Assembly (NCBI RefSeq): GCF_965208555.1 | Contig: NZ_OZ242342.1 | Coordinates: 2,852,001-2,916,000, forward strand | From: Poriferisodalis sp965208555 | GTDB taxonomy: Bacteria > Actinomycetota > Acidimicrobiia > Acidimicrobiales > Poriferisodalaceae | Direction of reading: 5' to 3' | Length of the DNA stretch: 64,000 bases | Part shown: piece by piece, positions 54,475 to 63,024 of the stretch | Layout of the letters: each line of letters begins with the position of its first letter | Numbering within the stretch: position 1 is the first letter of the stretch | Notes under the pieces: model-generated | Database searches by the model: none | The model's input: the letters and a program-made list of their open reading frames with translations, nothing else | What the model was told of the DNA's origin: nothing | Position numbers and translations under genes: made by a program

Positions 54475-55781
54475 CGGGTGGCTCCCGTGGTTCCCGCGTC
54501 GCTCTTGTAGATGTCATCGATGAATTCGCCCATCGGCGGGCCGGTCTGGTCAGGCTCGGTGAGGAAGCCGTCGTGGCCGTTGTCGCTGTCGATGTCGACG
54601 TGCTCGACTCGCATCGTGGTGCGGCGTGTCAGGGTCTCCACGATGCGCAGCTGCTGAGGCCGCGGGTACAGGAAGTCGGTGCGGACGCTCATCACCATGG
54701 TCGGCGCGACGATGCGCCCGAGGGCCGCGTCAATGCCGCCCCGGCCGCGGCCGACGTCGTGCAGGTCCATGAGCTTGTTCAGCACCAGGTAGGTGTTGGC
54801 GTCGAAGCGGGGCACGAACTTGGCGCCCTGGTAGTCGAGATAGCTCTCCACGTCGAAGCGCTGTTCGAGCCGCAGCGGCAGCACCGGGTCTTCGCTGTGG
54901 CGGGAGAATCGACGATCGAACTCGTCGCCCGAGCGGTAGTGGATCATCGCGATCCGTCGTGCATTGGCCAGGCCCAGATGCGGCCCGTCGCCGTCAGCAG
55001 CGTCGTAGTAGCGGCCGCCACGGAACTTGGGATCGTCCCAGATCGCCTGGCGGCCCACCTTGCTCCAGGCGATCTGCTGTGCCGATGCCTCGGCCGCGGA
55101 CGCGATCACGACCAGCGAGCCGACCCGCTGGGGGTAGGTGATGCCCCACTCCAGCACGGTCATGCCGCCCATGGATCCGCCCACTACCGAGAGCCAGCGG
55201 TCGATGCCCAGGTGCCGGCCCAGGGCCCACTGGGACCGCACGATGTCGCGGTTGGTGACGACGGGGAAGTCGGGCCCGTAGCGCTCGCCCGTAGCCGGGT
55301 TCACCGACGAGGGGCCGGTGCTGCCTTGGCAGCCGCCGAGCACGTTGGCGCACACCACGAAGTACCGGTTGGTGTCCAGCGGCCGGCCGGGGCCGATGAA
55401 GTCGTTCCACCAGCCTTCGGTGGGCTGCGACGGCGGATGTGCCAGGCCATGTGCATGCGCGTCGCCGGTCAGTGCGTGGCACACGAGCACGGCGTTGGCG
55501 GCATCGGCGTCGAGCGCGCCCCAGGTCTCGTAGGCCAGCACTGGCTGGTGCAGCACGCCGCCGCCCTCGAGCGTGAAGGGCCGATCCGGCGACAGCTCGA
55601 AGAACTGCCGCTCAGCCGCGCCGAGGCCCGGGTGCCATGCACCCGAGGCGGGCAGCGGCCAGGCTGCCGCATCGTCGTTCGGGGCACCTGAGCGCCTCGC
55701 ACTGTCCACAGCTGAGCCTTCGTCCTGGGCCTTCGATTCCGGGGCCGGGTTCCAGCGGCCAGATTGCCGCTGGATAGGCAA
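54471..55781 (-). CDS. metX: Homoserine O-acetyltransferase
   Basis: This alpha/beta-hydrolase-fold acyltransferase acetylates (or succinylates) homoserine in methionine synthesis. Signature parts are LAYETWGALDADAANAVLVC, HALTGDAHA, GPGRPLDTNRYFVVCANVLG and the nucleophile GGSMGGMTVLEW (about residue 207). The acid is in SVRTDFLYP and the base in DNGHDGFL near the C-terminus. The open frame begins at TTG 55781 and has about 75 N-terminal residues before the conserved domain, so the true start may be downstream. No methionine riboswitch is visible in the 36 bp before it. Confidence 0.93.
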   Translation of the reverse strand: MPIQRQSGRWNPAPESKAQDEGSAVDSARRSGAPNDDAAAWPLPASGAWHPGLGAAERQFFELSPDRPFTLEGGGVLHQPVLAYETWGALDADAANAVLVCHALTGDAHAHGLAHPPSQPTEGWWNDFIGPGRPLDTNRYFVVCANVLGGCQGSTGPSSVNPATGERYGPDFPVVTNRDIVRSQWALGRHLGIDRWLSVVGGSMGGMTVLEWGITYPQRVGSLVVIASAAEASAQQIAWSKVGRQAIWDDPKFRGGRYYDAADGDGPHLGLANARRIAMIHYRSGDEFDRRFSRHSEDPVLPLRLEQRFDVESYLDYQGAKFVPRFDANTYLVLNKLMDLHDVGRGRGGIDAALGRIVAPTMVMSVRTDFLYPRPQQLRIVETLTRRTTMRVEHVDIDSDNGHDGFLTEPDQTGPPMGEFIDDIYKSDAGTTGATR

Positions 55782-55817
55782 GGGTACCGGCCCTCTCTGG
55801 CCTGTCTAAAGCGGATT

Positions 55818-57002
55818 TCAGCGGCTGGCGTTGGCGGTGTTGATGTTGTCCGGACCGGCTGCGAACGCTGCGAGATCGTCGAGCCGCTCGTCGTTGGAGA
55901 ACACGTCGTGCAGGCGCAGCCGCAGGCCGAGCCGGCGTTGGAGCTGGCGGACTTCAAGCTCTTCGTCCCACAGGAACATCGTGACGGCGGTGCCGCTGCG
56001 ACCCGCTCGGGCGGTCCGCCCGGAGCGATGCAGGTAGGTCTTGTGCTCGGGCGGCACGTTGTAGTGCACCACCACGTCGACCTCGTCGATGTGCAGCCCG
56101 CGGGCAGCGACGTCGGTGGCGACCAGTGCGGCCAGCTTGCCTTTGGCGAAGTTGGCCAGCGCACGTTCACGCTTGACCTGGGGGAGGTCGCCGTGGATGG
56201 CGCCCGCTTGCACACCGGCCTCGCGCAGCTCACGGGTGAGCTGGTCGGCACCCCGCTTCGTACGGGTGAACAGCAGTGTGCGGCCGTTCGCCTCGATGAT
56301 GCGTGCCGCGACCCGCACCCGGTCCATCTTGTGCACCGAGAGGAACAGGTGGCCCATCTCCGAGACCGTCACCTCGCGCTCGGTCACCTCGTGGAAGACC
56401 GGGTCTCGCAGGTGCCGTTTCACCAGCGTGTCCACGACGCCGTCGAGCGTCGCCGAGAACAGCAGCGTCTGGTGCTGGCCGTCGATGTGGCGCAGCACCC
56501 ACTCGACCTGGGGCAGGAACCCCATGTCGGCCATGCGGTCGGCTTCGTCCACCACCACACGCTGGATGCCCGACACGTTGACGGCGCCGCGGTCGATGAG
56601 GTCGATCAGCCGGCCGGGCGTGGCGATGACGACGTCCATGCCGCCCGCCAGAATCTCGATCTGCCGGTCGAGGTTGGTGCCGCCGTAGGTGGCGATCGAC
56701 CGCAGGTCGGCGGCCTTGGCCAGCGGCTCGACCACCGCGGCGATCTGGTTCGCGAGCTCGCGGGTCGGCGTGAGCATGAGCGTGGTGGGGTGGCCGTCGG
56801 CGGCACGCGGCGTCAGCGCCAGCATCGGCAGGCTGAACGCCAGCGTCTTGCCGGAGCCGGTCTTGGCCTTGCCGCAGACGTCCCGGCCGGCGAGCGCCTC
56901 GCCGATGGTCAGTTCCTGTATGGCGAACGGCTCGGTGATGCCTTGGTCAGCCAGGGTGTCGCACAGGGGCGCAGGTACGCCTAGGTCAGTGAATGTTGTC
57001 AC
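55818..57002 (-). CDS. DEAD-box ATP-dependent RNA helicase
   Basis: This is a 394-residue SF2 RNA helicase core with little extension. It has the Q-motif region PFAIQELTI, motif I AKTGSGKT (about residue 40), Ia PTRELANQI, motif II DEAD, motif III SAT, motif V DVAARGLHIDEVD and motif VI HRSGRTARAG (about residue 333). It resembles actinobacterial RhlE/DeaD-type helicases for RNA remodelling in cold or ribosome assembly. The start is GTG at 57002. metX lies downstream on the same strand. Confidence 0.93.
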   Translation of the reverse strand: MTTFTDLGVPAPLCDTLADQGITEPFAIQELTIGEALAGRDVCGKAKTGSGKTLAFSLPMLALTPRAADGHPTTLMLTPTRELANQIAAVVEPLAKAADLRSIATYGGTNLDRQIEILAGGMDVVIATPGRLIDLIDRGAVNVSGIQRVVVDEADRMADMGFLPQVEWVLRHIDGQHQTLLFSATLDGVVDTLVKRHLRDPVFHEVTEREVTVSEMGHLFLSVHKMDRVRVAARIIEANGRTLLFTRTKRGADQLTRELREAGVQAGAIHGDLPQVKRERALANFAKGKLAALVATDVAARGLHIDEVDVVVHYNVPPEHKTYLHRSGRTARAGRSGTAVTMFLWDEELEVRQLQRRLGLRLRLHDVFSNDERLDDLAAFAAGPDNINTANASR

Positions 57003-57206
57003 GGGGGTCTCTTCGAAGGATGTGGCCCAGAAGGTTGCGGCGCCGCGAGCTCGGCTGCGGCAACGCTGGGCAGTGGGGCCACACGGCGAACTGCCTTGGC
57101 TGCCGAGTGTATGGGAGAAGCGGAGCCCGACGGCGGAGGCAGGGCCGCTGACGTCGGCAAATGCCGCCGCCAGTCGGGGAGCAGGCCACTACCCTGCGAA
57201 GGCCTA

Positions 57207-57277
57207 GGCGGAGTGGCCGAGTGGTTAGGCAGCGGCCTGCAAAGCCGTGTACGCCGGTTCGAATCCGGTCTCCGCCT
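57207..57277 (+). tRNA. tRNA-Cys (GCA)
   Basis: The cloverleaf has acceptor GGCGGAG/CTCCGCC, a short D-arm (GCCGAGTGGTTAGGC), an anticodon loop CTGCAAA with GCA, and T-arm CCGGTTCGAATCCGG. The discriminator is U. CCA is not encoded. Confidence 0.96.
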
Positions 57278-57356
57278 CGCTGGCCGCCTGGGCCTCGAAC
57301 GGGATCCGGGCGCAGGCCGGGCGATGCGGGCAGGGTGCTAGCTTGAATCACCCTCC

Positions 57357-57430
57357 GGGCGATTGGCGCAGTTGGTTAGCGCGCTTGCATGACACGCAAG
57401 AGGTCACAGGTTCGACTCCTGTATCGCCCA
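57357..57430 (+). tRNA. tRNA-Val (GAC)
   Basis: The cloverleaf has acceptor GGGCGAT/ATCGCCC, D-arm GCGCAGTTGGTTAGCGC, anticodon stem CTTGC/GCAAG with loop ATGACAC (anticodon GAC) and T-arm ACAGGTTCGACTCCTGT. The discriminator is A. CCA is not encoded. It is followed by 228 bp without a recognised gene and then the AT-richer segment, a typical island border. Confidence 0.96.
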
Positions 57431-57658
57431 CACCGGGGCTGTTCGCGAGTTGGCTCGTAGCGCGCTGTGAGCTACCCCCGCCAGGACGGCGCTGACGATG
57501 GGGCCACGCATATCTGCACATCGCCGTCGAAGACCGCTTGCAGGTTGCCCATGTCAAAGCGCTCGACGATAAATGGGCGAACACCCTGTGCATCGCTAGC
57601 CGTCCGTGATCCGGGGATGGCACACCAGACCACCAGTGTTCACATTGGCTAGAGAGAA

Positions 57659-59668
57659 CTAACCTGACCACTTGTCGACAACAAGTGCACAGAATGCGAC
57701 AAAAATCCCGACCGCGACGAATAGACAGAGCCATTGCTCGCGAGCGCGCTCAAAGCGCCTGTCTGCCTTGAGCTCCAATGCCATGTTTGGACGGATGTCG
57801 TCAACTTGACCGTCGAAAATGGCGCTATCGCGCTCGCGCCTCATGTCAATCAAGTTAGTCATAATGAATAGAGTTGTTGCTGAGAATAGAATTGCAAAGA
57901 CGTCGACTAGGATGGCACCAAGGCCAACCGTAACAGGACGTGCGAGTAGTCCTAGCGCCACTACTAGCCCTCCGAGATTCATCAAGGCAATAAGCTCCGG
58001 AAAATCTCTGCCCCTTTGCTTGCTCCTAAAGTAGCCATCAAGTGCAATCTCTGCGTCGCCAAGTTTCTGTGATATCTCCTGACTCCCCATCCATTCAGGC
58101 TCAGAATGTGCATCCTGTCGCTCGTCGATCAGCTCGGGACTCTCATCACCTGAATTGAAATCTCGCTTCGCGTGAGACTCCAGATTCGTTCTGAGAGAAC
58201 TCAGTTGTCCACGCAAAGTTCGATATCGTTCGACGACCTCCGCTAGACCACGGGAATGATCTAGTTCCCACAGGGTGCGTCGACCCTCAGCGTCTGCAAG
58301 CGATCGTCGTTCAGCGCTCTCTAGTGTTCGGGCGATCTGCACTAGCGCGTCCTCTTCATAGAGTGCACGTTCGCCTACTCTCGACACTCGAAACGACAGC
58401 AACAGTGCAAAGACAGTAGCAGACAATGCCAGGATGCCCCACACATCTGAGGTCGACCATACGAATCCATCGATGCCTGATTGCATCACAATTTCATCCC
58501 GGTATAGCACAAATGTGCCGCAAGACCAGAGAGCAATCACCAATGTGGCGTAGCCCCAACGATTAACAGCCAACTCTCGCCCGGAAACGAGGCTAATGGC
58601 CAATGGTGGTTCGGGATCAAAATTGATTAGTACGCCTACAGCAACTACGGCTGCTGTACCAACCACAAGAGACCTTAAGTCAAATATGCCTGGCGCGTCA
58701 CTCAACCATGCGATGCTTCCGGCATCGCCAATGAACTTGACCAACTGTAGGGCCAATAACGCCACTATCGGTGAAAGATAAGCGACAGCGTTGATCCCCG
58801 GGTTGCTGCTTTGCCGATTTGCGATCCGCACTTGTGTGCTCGTGACTGTTCGAAACACTATTCCGCCGGCGAGAGCCGATACAAGTGGTATGAGGCCGTG
58901 CGAACTCCACTCAAAACTCCAGTCGAGCGCGATGAGGACAATACCGAAGACGATCGCGCTGATTGACTGTGCCAGAATGGCCCCGGCAACATCGAATCGT
59001 GATGACTCAACATCGCCGTTTATTGAAACTCTCAACTTGAGGCGTCGAGCCCAAGCAAAATTTGTCGCCGTCAATGCAACTGCGAGAGCGGCGCCAATGC
59101 CGAGCAATCCGCCGAGTACGGTATCTGACCACGACAATGCCGAAACGTCATCAGGCTGCCGCTGACCGAGAGTGACGATACCTACGCCGGTGATCGCAAG
59201 AAGTATGAGAGATACTGTTCTGCTGGTCGGACGATCCCACTTGTGTTCTGTCGCCCCGTATTCTTTCATTTCGACAGAGCGTGTGGTTAGGTAGAGAGAG
59301 AATGCCCACGGGAGTGCCCAGGCATTAAACAGGACGGTCGCTGCCGCCATTCCAATATGGTTAGCAGACCACGCAAATAGGAAGTAATTCAAGTGGCCAA
59401 GAACCGCTGCTAAGGATGACCAATGTAGGAGTTGATGTCTTGTAAGTACGTGCGAACGCAAGAATCCCAGTGATGAATATTCAGGGTAGTTTCGGCGCAG
59501 ATACGAAAACGTGCCGATACCGAGACCTAGAGTCAAGAAGCCGGCGATAGCATTTGTGCGACCTTGACTGAGCGTCAACGCAAAGACTACGGGAATTGCC
59601 GCATCTGCCATGACGCCCGCGATCATCCGCGCCAATGGGTGAATTCGGTCGATGGTTTGTGTGTTCAT
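57659..59668 (-). CDS. Large multi-span membrane protein, EamA-like N-terminal part, AT-richer gene
   Basis: This is a 669-residue protein. About ten helices in residues 14-345 are arranged like two DMT/EamA-type repeats (for example SNPGINAVAYLSPIVALLAL at the end of the second). Two more helices lie near 380-430. A charged, probably cytoplasmic, coiled-coil-like region (about 435-565, with SAERRSLADAEGRRTLWELD) is followed by three final helices. No enzyme motif was seen. Sampled lines of the gene have about 50-60% GC, clearly below the surrounding level of about two thirds, which suggests horizontal acquisition next to tRNA-Val. It is divergent from the methylase/M48 fusion gene. Function is unknown; transport or membrane-linked defence are possible. 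Confidence 0.78.
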   Translation of the reverse strand: MNTQTIDRIHPLARMIAGVMADAAIPVVFALTLSQGRTNAIAGFLTLGLGIGTFSYLRRNYPEYSSLGFLRSHVLTRHQLLHWSSLAAVLGHLNYFLFAWSANHIGMAAATVLFNAWALPWAFSLYLTTRSVEMKEYGATEHKWDRPTSRTVSLILLAITGVGIVTLGQRQPDDVSALSWSDTVLGGLLGIGAALAVALTATNFAWARRLKLRVSINGDVESSRFDVAGAILAQSISAIVFGIVLIALDWSFEWSSHGLIPLVSALAGGIVFRTVTSTQVRIANRQSSNPGINAVAYLSPIVALLALQLVKFIGDAGSIAWLSDAPGIFDLRSLVVGTAAVVAVGVLINFDPEPPLAISLVSGRELAVNRWGYATLVIALWSCGTFVLYRDEIVMQSGIDGFVWSTSDVWGILALSATVFALLLSFRVSRVGERALYEEDALVQIARTLESAERRSLADAEGRRTLWELDHSRGLAEVVERYRTLRGQLSSLRTNLESHAKRDFNSGDESPELIDERQDAHSEPEWMGSQEISQKLGDAEIALDGYFRSKQRGRDFPELIALMNLGGLVVALGLLARPVTVGLGAILVDVFAILFSATTLFIMTNLIDMRRERDSAIFDGQVDDIRPNMALELKADRRFERAREQWLCLFVAVGIFVAFCALVVDKWSG

Positions 59669-60014
59669 AGATTATTGAAGAGCATAAGCGAAGGCACATT
59701 TGACGGAGTCACCAGACTGCCATCGGGAACCCGCCGCCGTCATCTGGCAATCTCGCGATCACGAGCATCGGAATCGGCTAGCGGATGGTAGGGCAGCGAG
59801 GAGCAGATTCGCAGAATCACATAGGGCATGTCGTTGATCTGCCGCATCACACCCCTCGTGCATGATGGATGCATGGTTGTGGGCTGCTGCCAGAGGAGAT
59901 CGGTCTGCATGGTCCGTTCGGCCGCTCTGATCTGCGCGCACGCTGTGTTATTGGTGGAACCCGGCGATGGGTCGACTGCTGCCGAGCTGTCGGCCTATGA
60001 CGGAGGGCATCCTG
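59669..60014. other. 346-bp divergent intergenic region
   Basis: This region separates the AT-richer membrane protein gene from the methylase/M48 gene and must hold both promoters; no convincing -35/-10 pair was found. It contains a small palindromic patch with two GATGCATG-like blocks (59860-59875). An open frame 59873-60025 (a start MVVGCCQ) ends overlapping the downstream ATG, but it lacks any recognisable protein character. Confidence 0.5.
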
Positions 60015-62651
60015 ATGCGGTTTGAGGCTTTGGCCGATCGCTATGACGTGTTCGACTCGGGGTGCACGTGCGGGCAGGTGCTGGATCATCTGTCGGTGTG
60101 CGTGGCGTTTGTGCGGAACCCCGAGGGCAGCGGTTCGTTGTTCCCTGATGCCGAGATGCGCCGCTGTCGGGAGTCGGTCCTAGATGGCGTCGATCCTGTG
60201 AGCGGGTCTGCGTTGGACGAGGTGGGCTGGCGGGCCGAGGTACAGCGGTCTGATGAGGGCTTCGTGAAGTCGATGCTGGTTGCGGCGCAGTACGACGGGT
60301 TGGATGAGGATCGCGATCTGCGCGTCGCTTCGGGCGCACAGGCGACGACGACCTGGCGCCGCGTCACGGCGAGGCGTGCGGCCGATGCTGCTCAGTGGCA
60401 TCAGGCTCTGCTGTCGGCGGCGCCGGAGGGGTTGGTGCCGAGCTGGGATGAGCGGGCTGCTTGGCGTGCGCGGTCAGTCGCCGGGGCCTTGTCGCAGACG
60501 CATGAGAACGTCGTGCGCGGTGCCAACCTGCGCACGCTGAGTCCGGCGGACGTTCTGCGAGTCGGCGACGAGGTCGTGGTTCTGCGAATGCCGCGGCACA
60601 TGGCAGCCGATCATGGCGATCCGCGTCCAGCACTGATTCGTCCGCTGGCATTGCGCAAGTGCTTGGCGCGCTGGTTGCATGTGGTCGCGGTGCTCTACCC
60701 GGCCTCGATGGTGCATCCAAAGGAGGCGACAGTGGTGGTGATCGCCCGAGCGCACCGGGATCGGCCCAACGAGCGGCCACCGACACGGTTCGTGCGTGTC
60801 GAGCAGCTGCCTGCCACATCGGCGAGGCTGCGGCGACTCGCCTCCGAGCTTGTCGACGGTGCGCCCGCTGGCAGCGTCAAGGGGACGATATCGGAGCAGG
60901 TCTGGCCGACAGAGCGGATGACGGCGGGACTGTGGCCTGCATTGTGCGTCGAGTCCGCCGAGCTGGCCGATATCGGTCGGCGGCTGGGCTCGGGTTCGCT
61001 GTTCGCGGTTGAGCCGCTGCGCAGCAGAGGATCCTTTTGGCCCGCCGACTCGCATGTGAGGTCGATGGCCCGACAGGCGGAGCGCGGGATGGTCGAGATA
61101 TGCACCCCTGCTGGCAAAGAGGTCCGCGACGGTCCTAGGTCAGGCACACGCACCCGTTCCGCGGTCTCAGGAGCCTCCCAGAATCCCGATTGGAGGCTCC
61201 AGCTCAACACCGGCATTCGTGTGGGGGACTCGCAGCTCGCTGCGGTCGCGCCGTTGACTGACCGAACGGCACTCGCCTCGTCGCCACACGACACACGATC
61301 AGCGCCTATTGGAGCCGCTCCGAGTTGGGACAGGGCGATGTCGATGTGGTTCAACTCGACATTGGGCCTGCTGAGTGTCCTAGGTGCGGCGGTGCCCCGC
61401 AGCGGCGAAGAGTGGAGCGTCGATCAGCTGTGGCTGCGCCAGACGCCGGTCCCGACGCTGGCCCGCCGTCGTCAGGTGGCGCTCGCGGCAGCACATGATC
61501 GGCTCGAGTTCGGAGCGCTCAAGCCGTTCGCGCAGGCACCCGATGACCCGATGCGCATCGAGATCGACGACGCAGTGTGCGAAGCGACCGGCTGCGATCC
61601 CAAAGTCGTGGAGCGGGCGCGTTCGCTGCTTGCTGAAGAGCCGATGATGAACCACCGGCTGCGGGACCCCGCTCCAGTCGACGACCCGCGCCGCGGAGAG
61701 GAAGCAGCAACCGACGCCGTCCTGCGCGAGTACCGCTTGGCGCAGATTCCCGATGGTCCTCGCAATCCCAGCCCGGACCGCAGAGTTGGGGACTGGACCT
61801 CGTGGAGCGCCGCGGGGGTGCTGCTGTTGCTGCTGCCCGCCAGCATCGCCAGCTCATTGATGTTGCTGCTGCCGCTGGGGCTGGTCTGGCCTCAGATCTA
61901 CTGGGCTGTCGCCGTCTATTTCGCGCTCGGCTTGCTGATCCTGATTCCTGGCGTAGAGGACCTGCTGTGGGGTGTGATCTTCAGCGACTCAAGAGAGCCC
62001 CGCCCTCACGAACGCGCACGACTCCAGCCGGCATGGGACAAGGTGCTCGAACGCTCTGGCCGAACCGACGGCGCGCGCTATCGGCTGCGGATCATCGAGA
62101 CTGACGAGATCAACGCCATGGCCGGCGGCGGCCACCAGGTATTCGTGACCACTGCCGCGCTCGAAGTCATGCCCGATGACTACCTGCCCGGAGTGCTCGC
62201 GCACGAACTCGGCCATCACGTCGGGCTGCACCCCGTCGCACTTGGCCTGGAACTGTGGCTCCTGCGGCCAGTCGTCTGGGCGCACACCGTCGCAATCATG
62301 CTGCACAACATGTGCGCCGCGATCACCGCAGCGACCATCGGCACCGGAATCCTCGGAATCGTCATCGGCCTCGTCACCCTCGCGATCCGAGCGCTCGCAT
62401 GGGCGCTGCACGCCGTGACCTGGATCGCGATCGCGACCTTGCGACTCGTCGGGCGACAAGCCGAGTACCGCGCGGACCGCTACGCCGCGCAGATCGGCTT
62501 CGCGCGCGAACTCTCAGCGTTCCTTGAGACCCCCACTGGCTACCACCCCCACGACGGAGAGAGCGAACGCCGGTCCCTCACCGAGATCATCACCAGCACG
62601 CACCCGCCGAGCGCAGAGCGCATCCGCCGCCTGCGCCCGTATGTGCGCTGA
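60015..62651 (+). CDS. Chimeric protein: DNA-methylase C-terminal-like region fused to a membrane M48 metalloprotease
   Basis: This protein has 878 residues from the ATG at 60015, which follows GGAGGG by 7 nt. Residues about 150-560 resemble the C-terminal, target-recognition half of N6-type DNA methylases. The best landmark is MWFNSTLGLL near residue 443, followed by WSVDQLWLRQTPVP and a tail with DDAVCEATGCDPKVVERA. The SAM-binding and NPPY/DPPY catalytic part is missing. Two or three helices follow at about 596-655. The end is an M48 peptidase: HELGHH at 730-735, further helices, and the third zinc ligand in EYRADRYAA near 817. The protease is complete; the methylase part cannot methylate alone. 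It could be a remnant fused to a protease, or a sensor-effector protein. Confidence 0.75.
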   Translation: MRFEALADRYDVFDSGCTCGQVLDHLSVCVAFVRNPEGSGSLFPDAEMRRCRESVLDGVDPVSGSALDEVGWRAEVQRSDEGFVKSMLVAAQYDGLDEDRDLRVASGAQATTTWRRVTARRAADAAQWHQALLSAAPEGLVPSWDERAAWRARSVAGALSQTHENVVRGANLRTLSPADVLRVGDEVVVLRMPRHMAADHGDPRPALIRPLALRKCLARWLHVVAVLYPASMVHPKEATVVVIARAHRDRPNERPPTRFVRVEQLPATSARLRRLASELVDGAPAGSVKGTISEQVWPTERMTAGLWPALCVESAELADIGRRLGSGSLFAVEPLRSRGSFWPADSHVRSMARQAERGMVEICTPAGKEVRDGPRSGTRTRSAVSGASQNPDWRLQLNTGIRVGDSQLAAVAPLTDRTALASSPHDTRSAPIGAAPSWDRAMSMWFNSTLGLLSVLGAAVPRSGEEWSVDQLWLRQTPVPTLARRRQVALAAAHDRLEFGALKPFAQAPDDPMRIEIDDAVCEATGCDPKVVERARSLLAEEPMMNHRLRDPAPVDDPRRGEEAATDAVLREYRLAQIPDGPRNPSPDRRVGDWTSWSAAGVLLLLLPASIASSLMLLLPLGLVWPQIYWAVAVYFALGLLILIPGVEDLLWGVIFSDSREPRPHERARLQPAWDKVLERSGRTDGARYRLRIIETDEINAMAGGGHQVFVTTAALEVMPDDYLPGVLAHELGHHVGLHPVALGLELWLLRPVVWAHTVAIMLHNMCAAITAATIGTGILGIVIGLVTLAIRALAWALHAVTWIAIATLRLVGRQAEYRADRYAAQIGFARELSAFLETPTGYHPHDGESERRSLTEIITSTHPPSAERIRRLRPYVR

Positions 62652-63024
62652 GCGGCCAACCGACCTGACGGCTTTGCTGTCGATCTGAATTGAGGACCAT
62701 GACCGGGTTGCTCTTTGGTGGTGGGCATTGTGCGCGGCGAGGGCTAAGCAGTCGGCGGTGACGCCTCGCCGTGGGTGACGGCGGAGGGCAACGACCTGAC
62801 GCACTGGTCGCTGCAATCCCCACACAAGCGCGCACGCGTGCCATCTCGACGCAGCTGCAAGCCGGTGAATCCGTCACGTTGCTCGGCGGGACCATCACCG
62901 TCACCGCCGATGACGGCGACACCCACACCGTCAGGATCGCTCGCCAGGACTGGGCCAACTCTCGCGCCGCGAGAGTTCGTTTTTGTGGATAGTGCTCATT
63001 ACTATCTATTGAGTGCGAGCACGC
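62652..63024. other. 373-bp gene-free interval with a strong hairpin
   Basis: No protein-like frame is convincing here. A 73-codon open frame at 62771-62992 ends with TLLGGTITVTADDGDTHTV, which reads protein-like for about 30 residues, but it runs through the hairpin. The interval contains an intrinsic terminator at 62957-62984 and an AT-rich patch (62985-63010) that could promote the next gene. Confidence 0.5.
62957..62984 (+). terminator. Intrinsic (rho-independent) terminator
   Basis: AACTCTCGCG and CGCGAGAGTT form a perfect 10-bp inverted repeat around one C, followed by CG and TTTTT. It would end transcripts coming from the protease gene, or a short transcript from the 62652-62950 interval, just before the last gene. 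Confidence 0.75.

Noticed and set aside
55782..55817. SAM riboswitch before metX
   Set aside because: Only 36 bp separate metX from the helicase gene; no riboswitch fold fits there.
57431..57658. Integration (att) site or integrase remnant after tRNA-Val
   Set aside because: No second copy of the tRNA 3' end was found between here and 64000 and no recombinase motif is visible.
59873..60025. Small open frame ending over the start codon of the methylase/M48 gene
   Set aside because: Overlap could mean translational coupling, but it has no good ribosome-binding site or recognisable protein character.
62771..62992. 73-codon open frame after the protease gene
   Set aside because: It runs through the intrinsic terminator hairpin and ends in Arg/Ala low complexity; not enough support for a gene.
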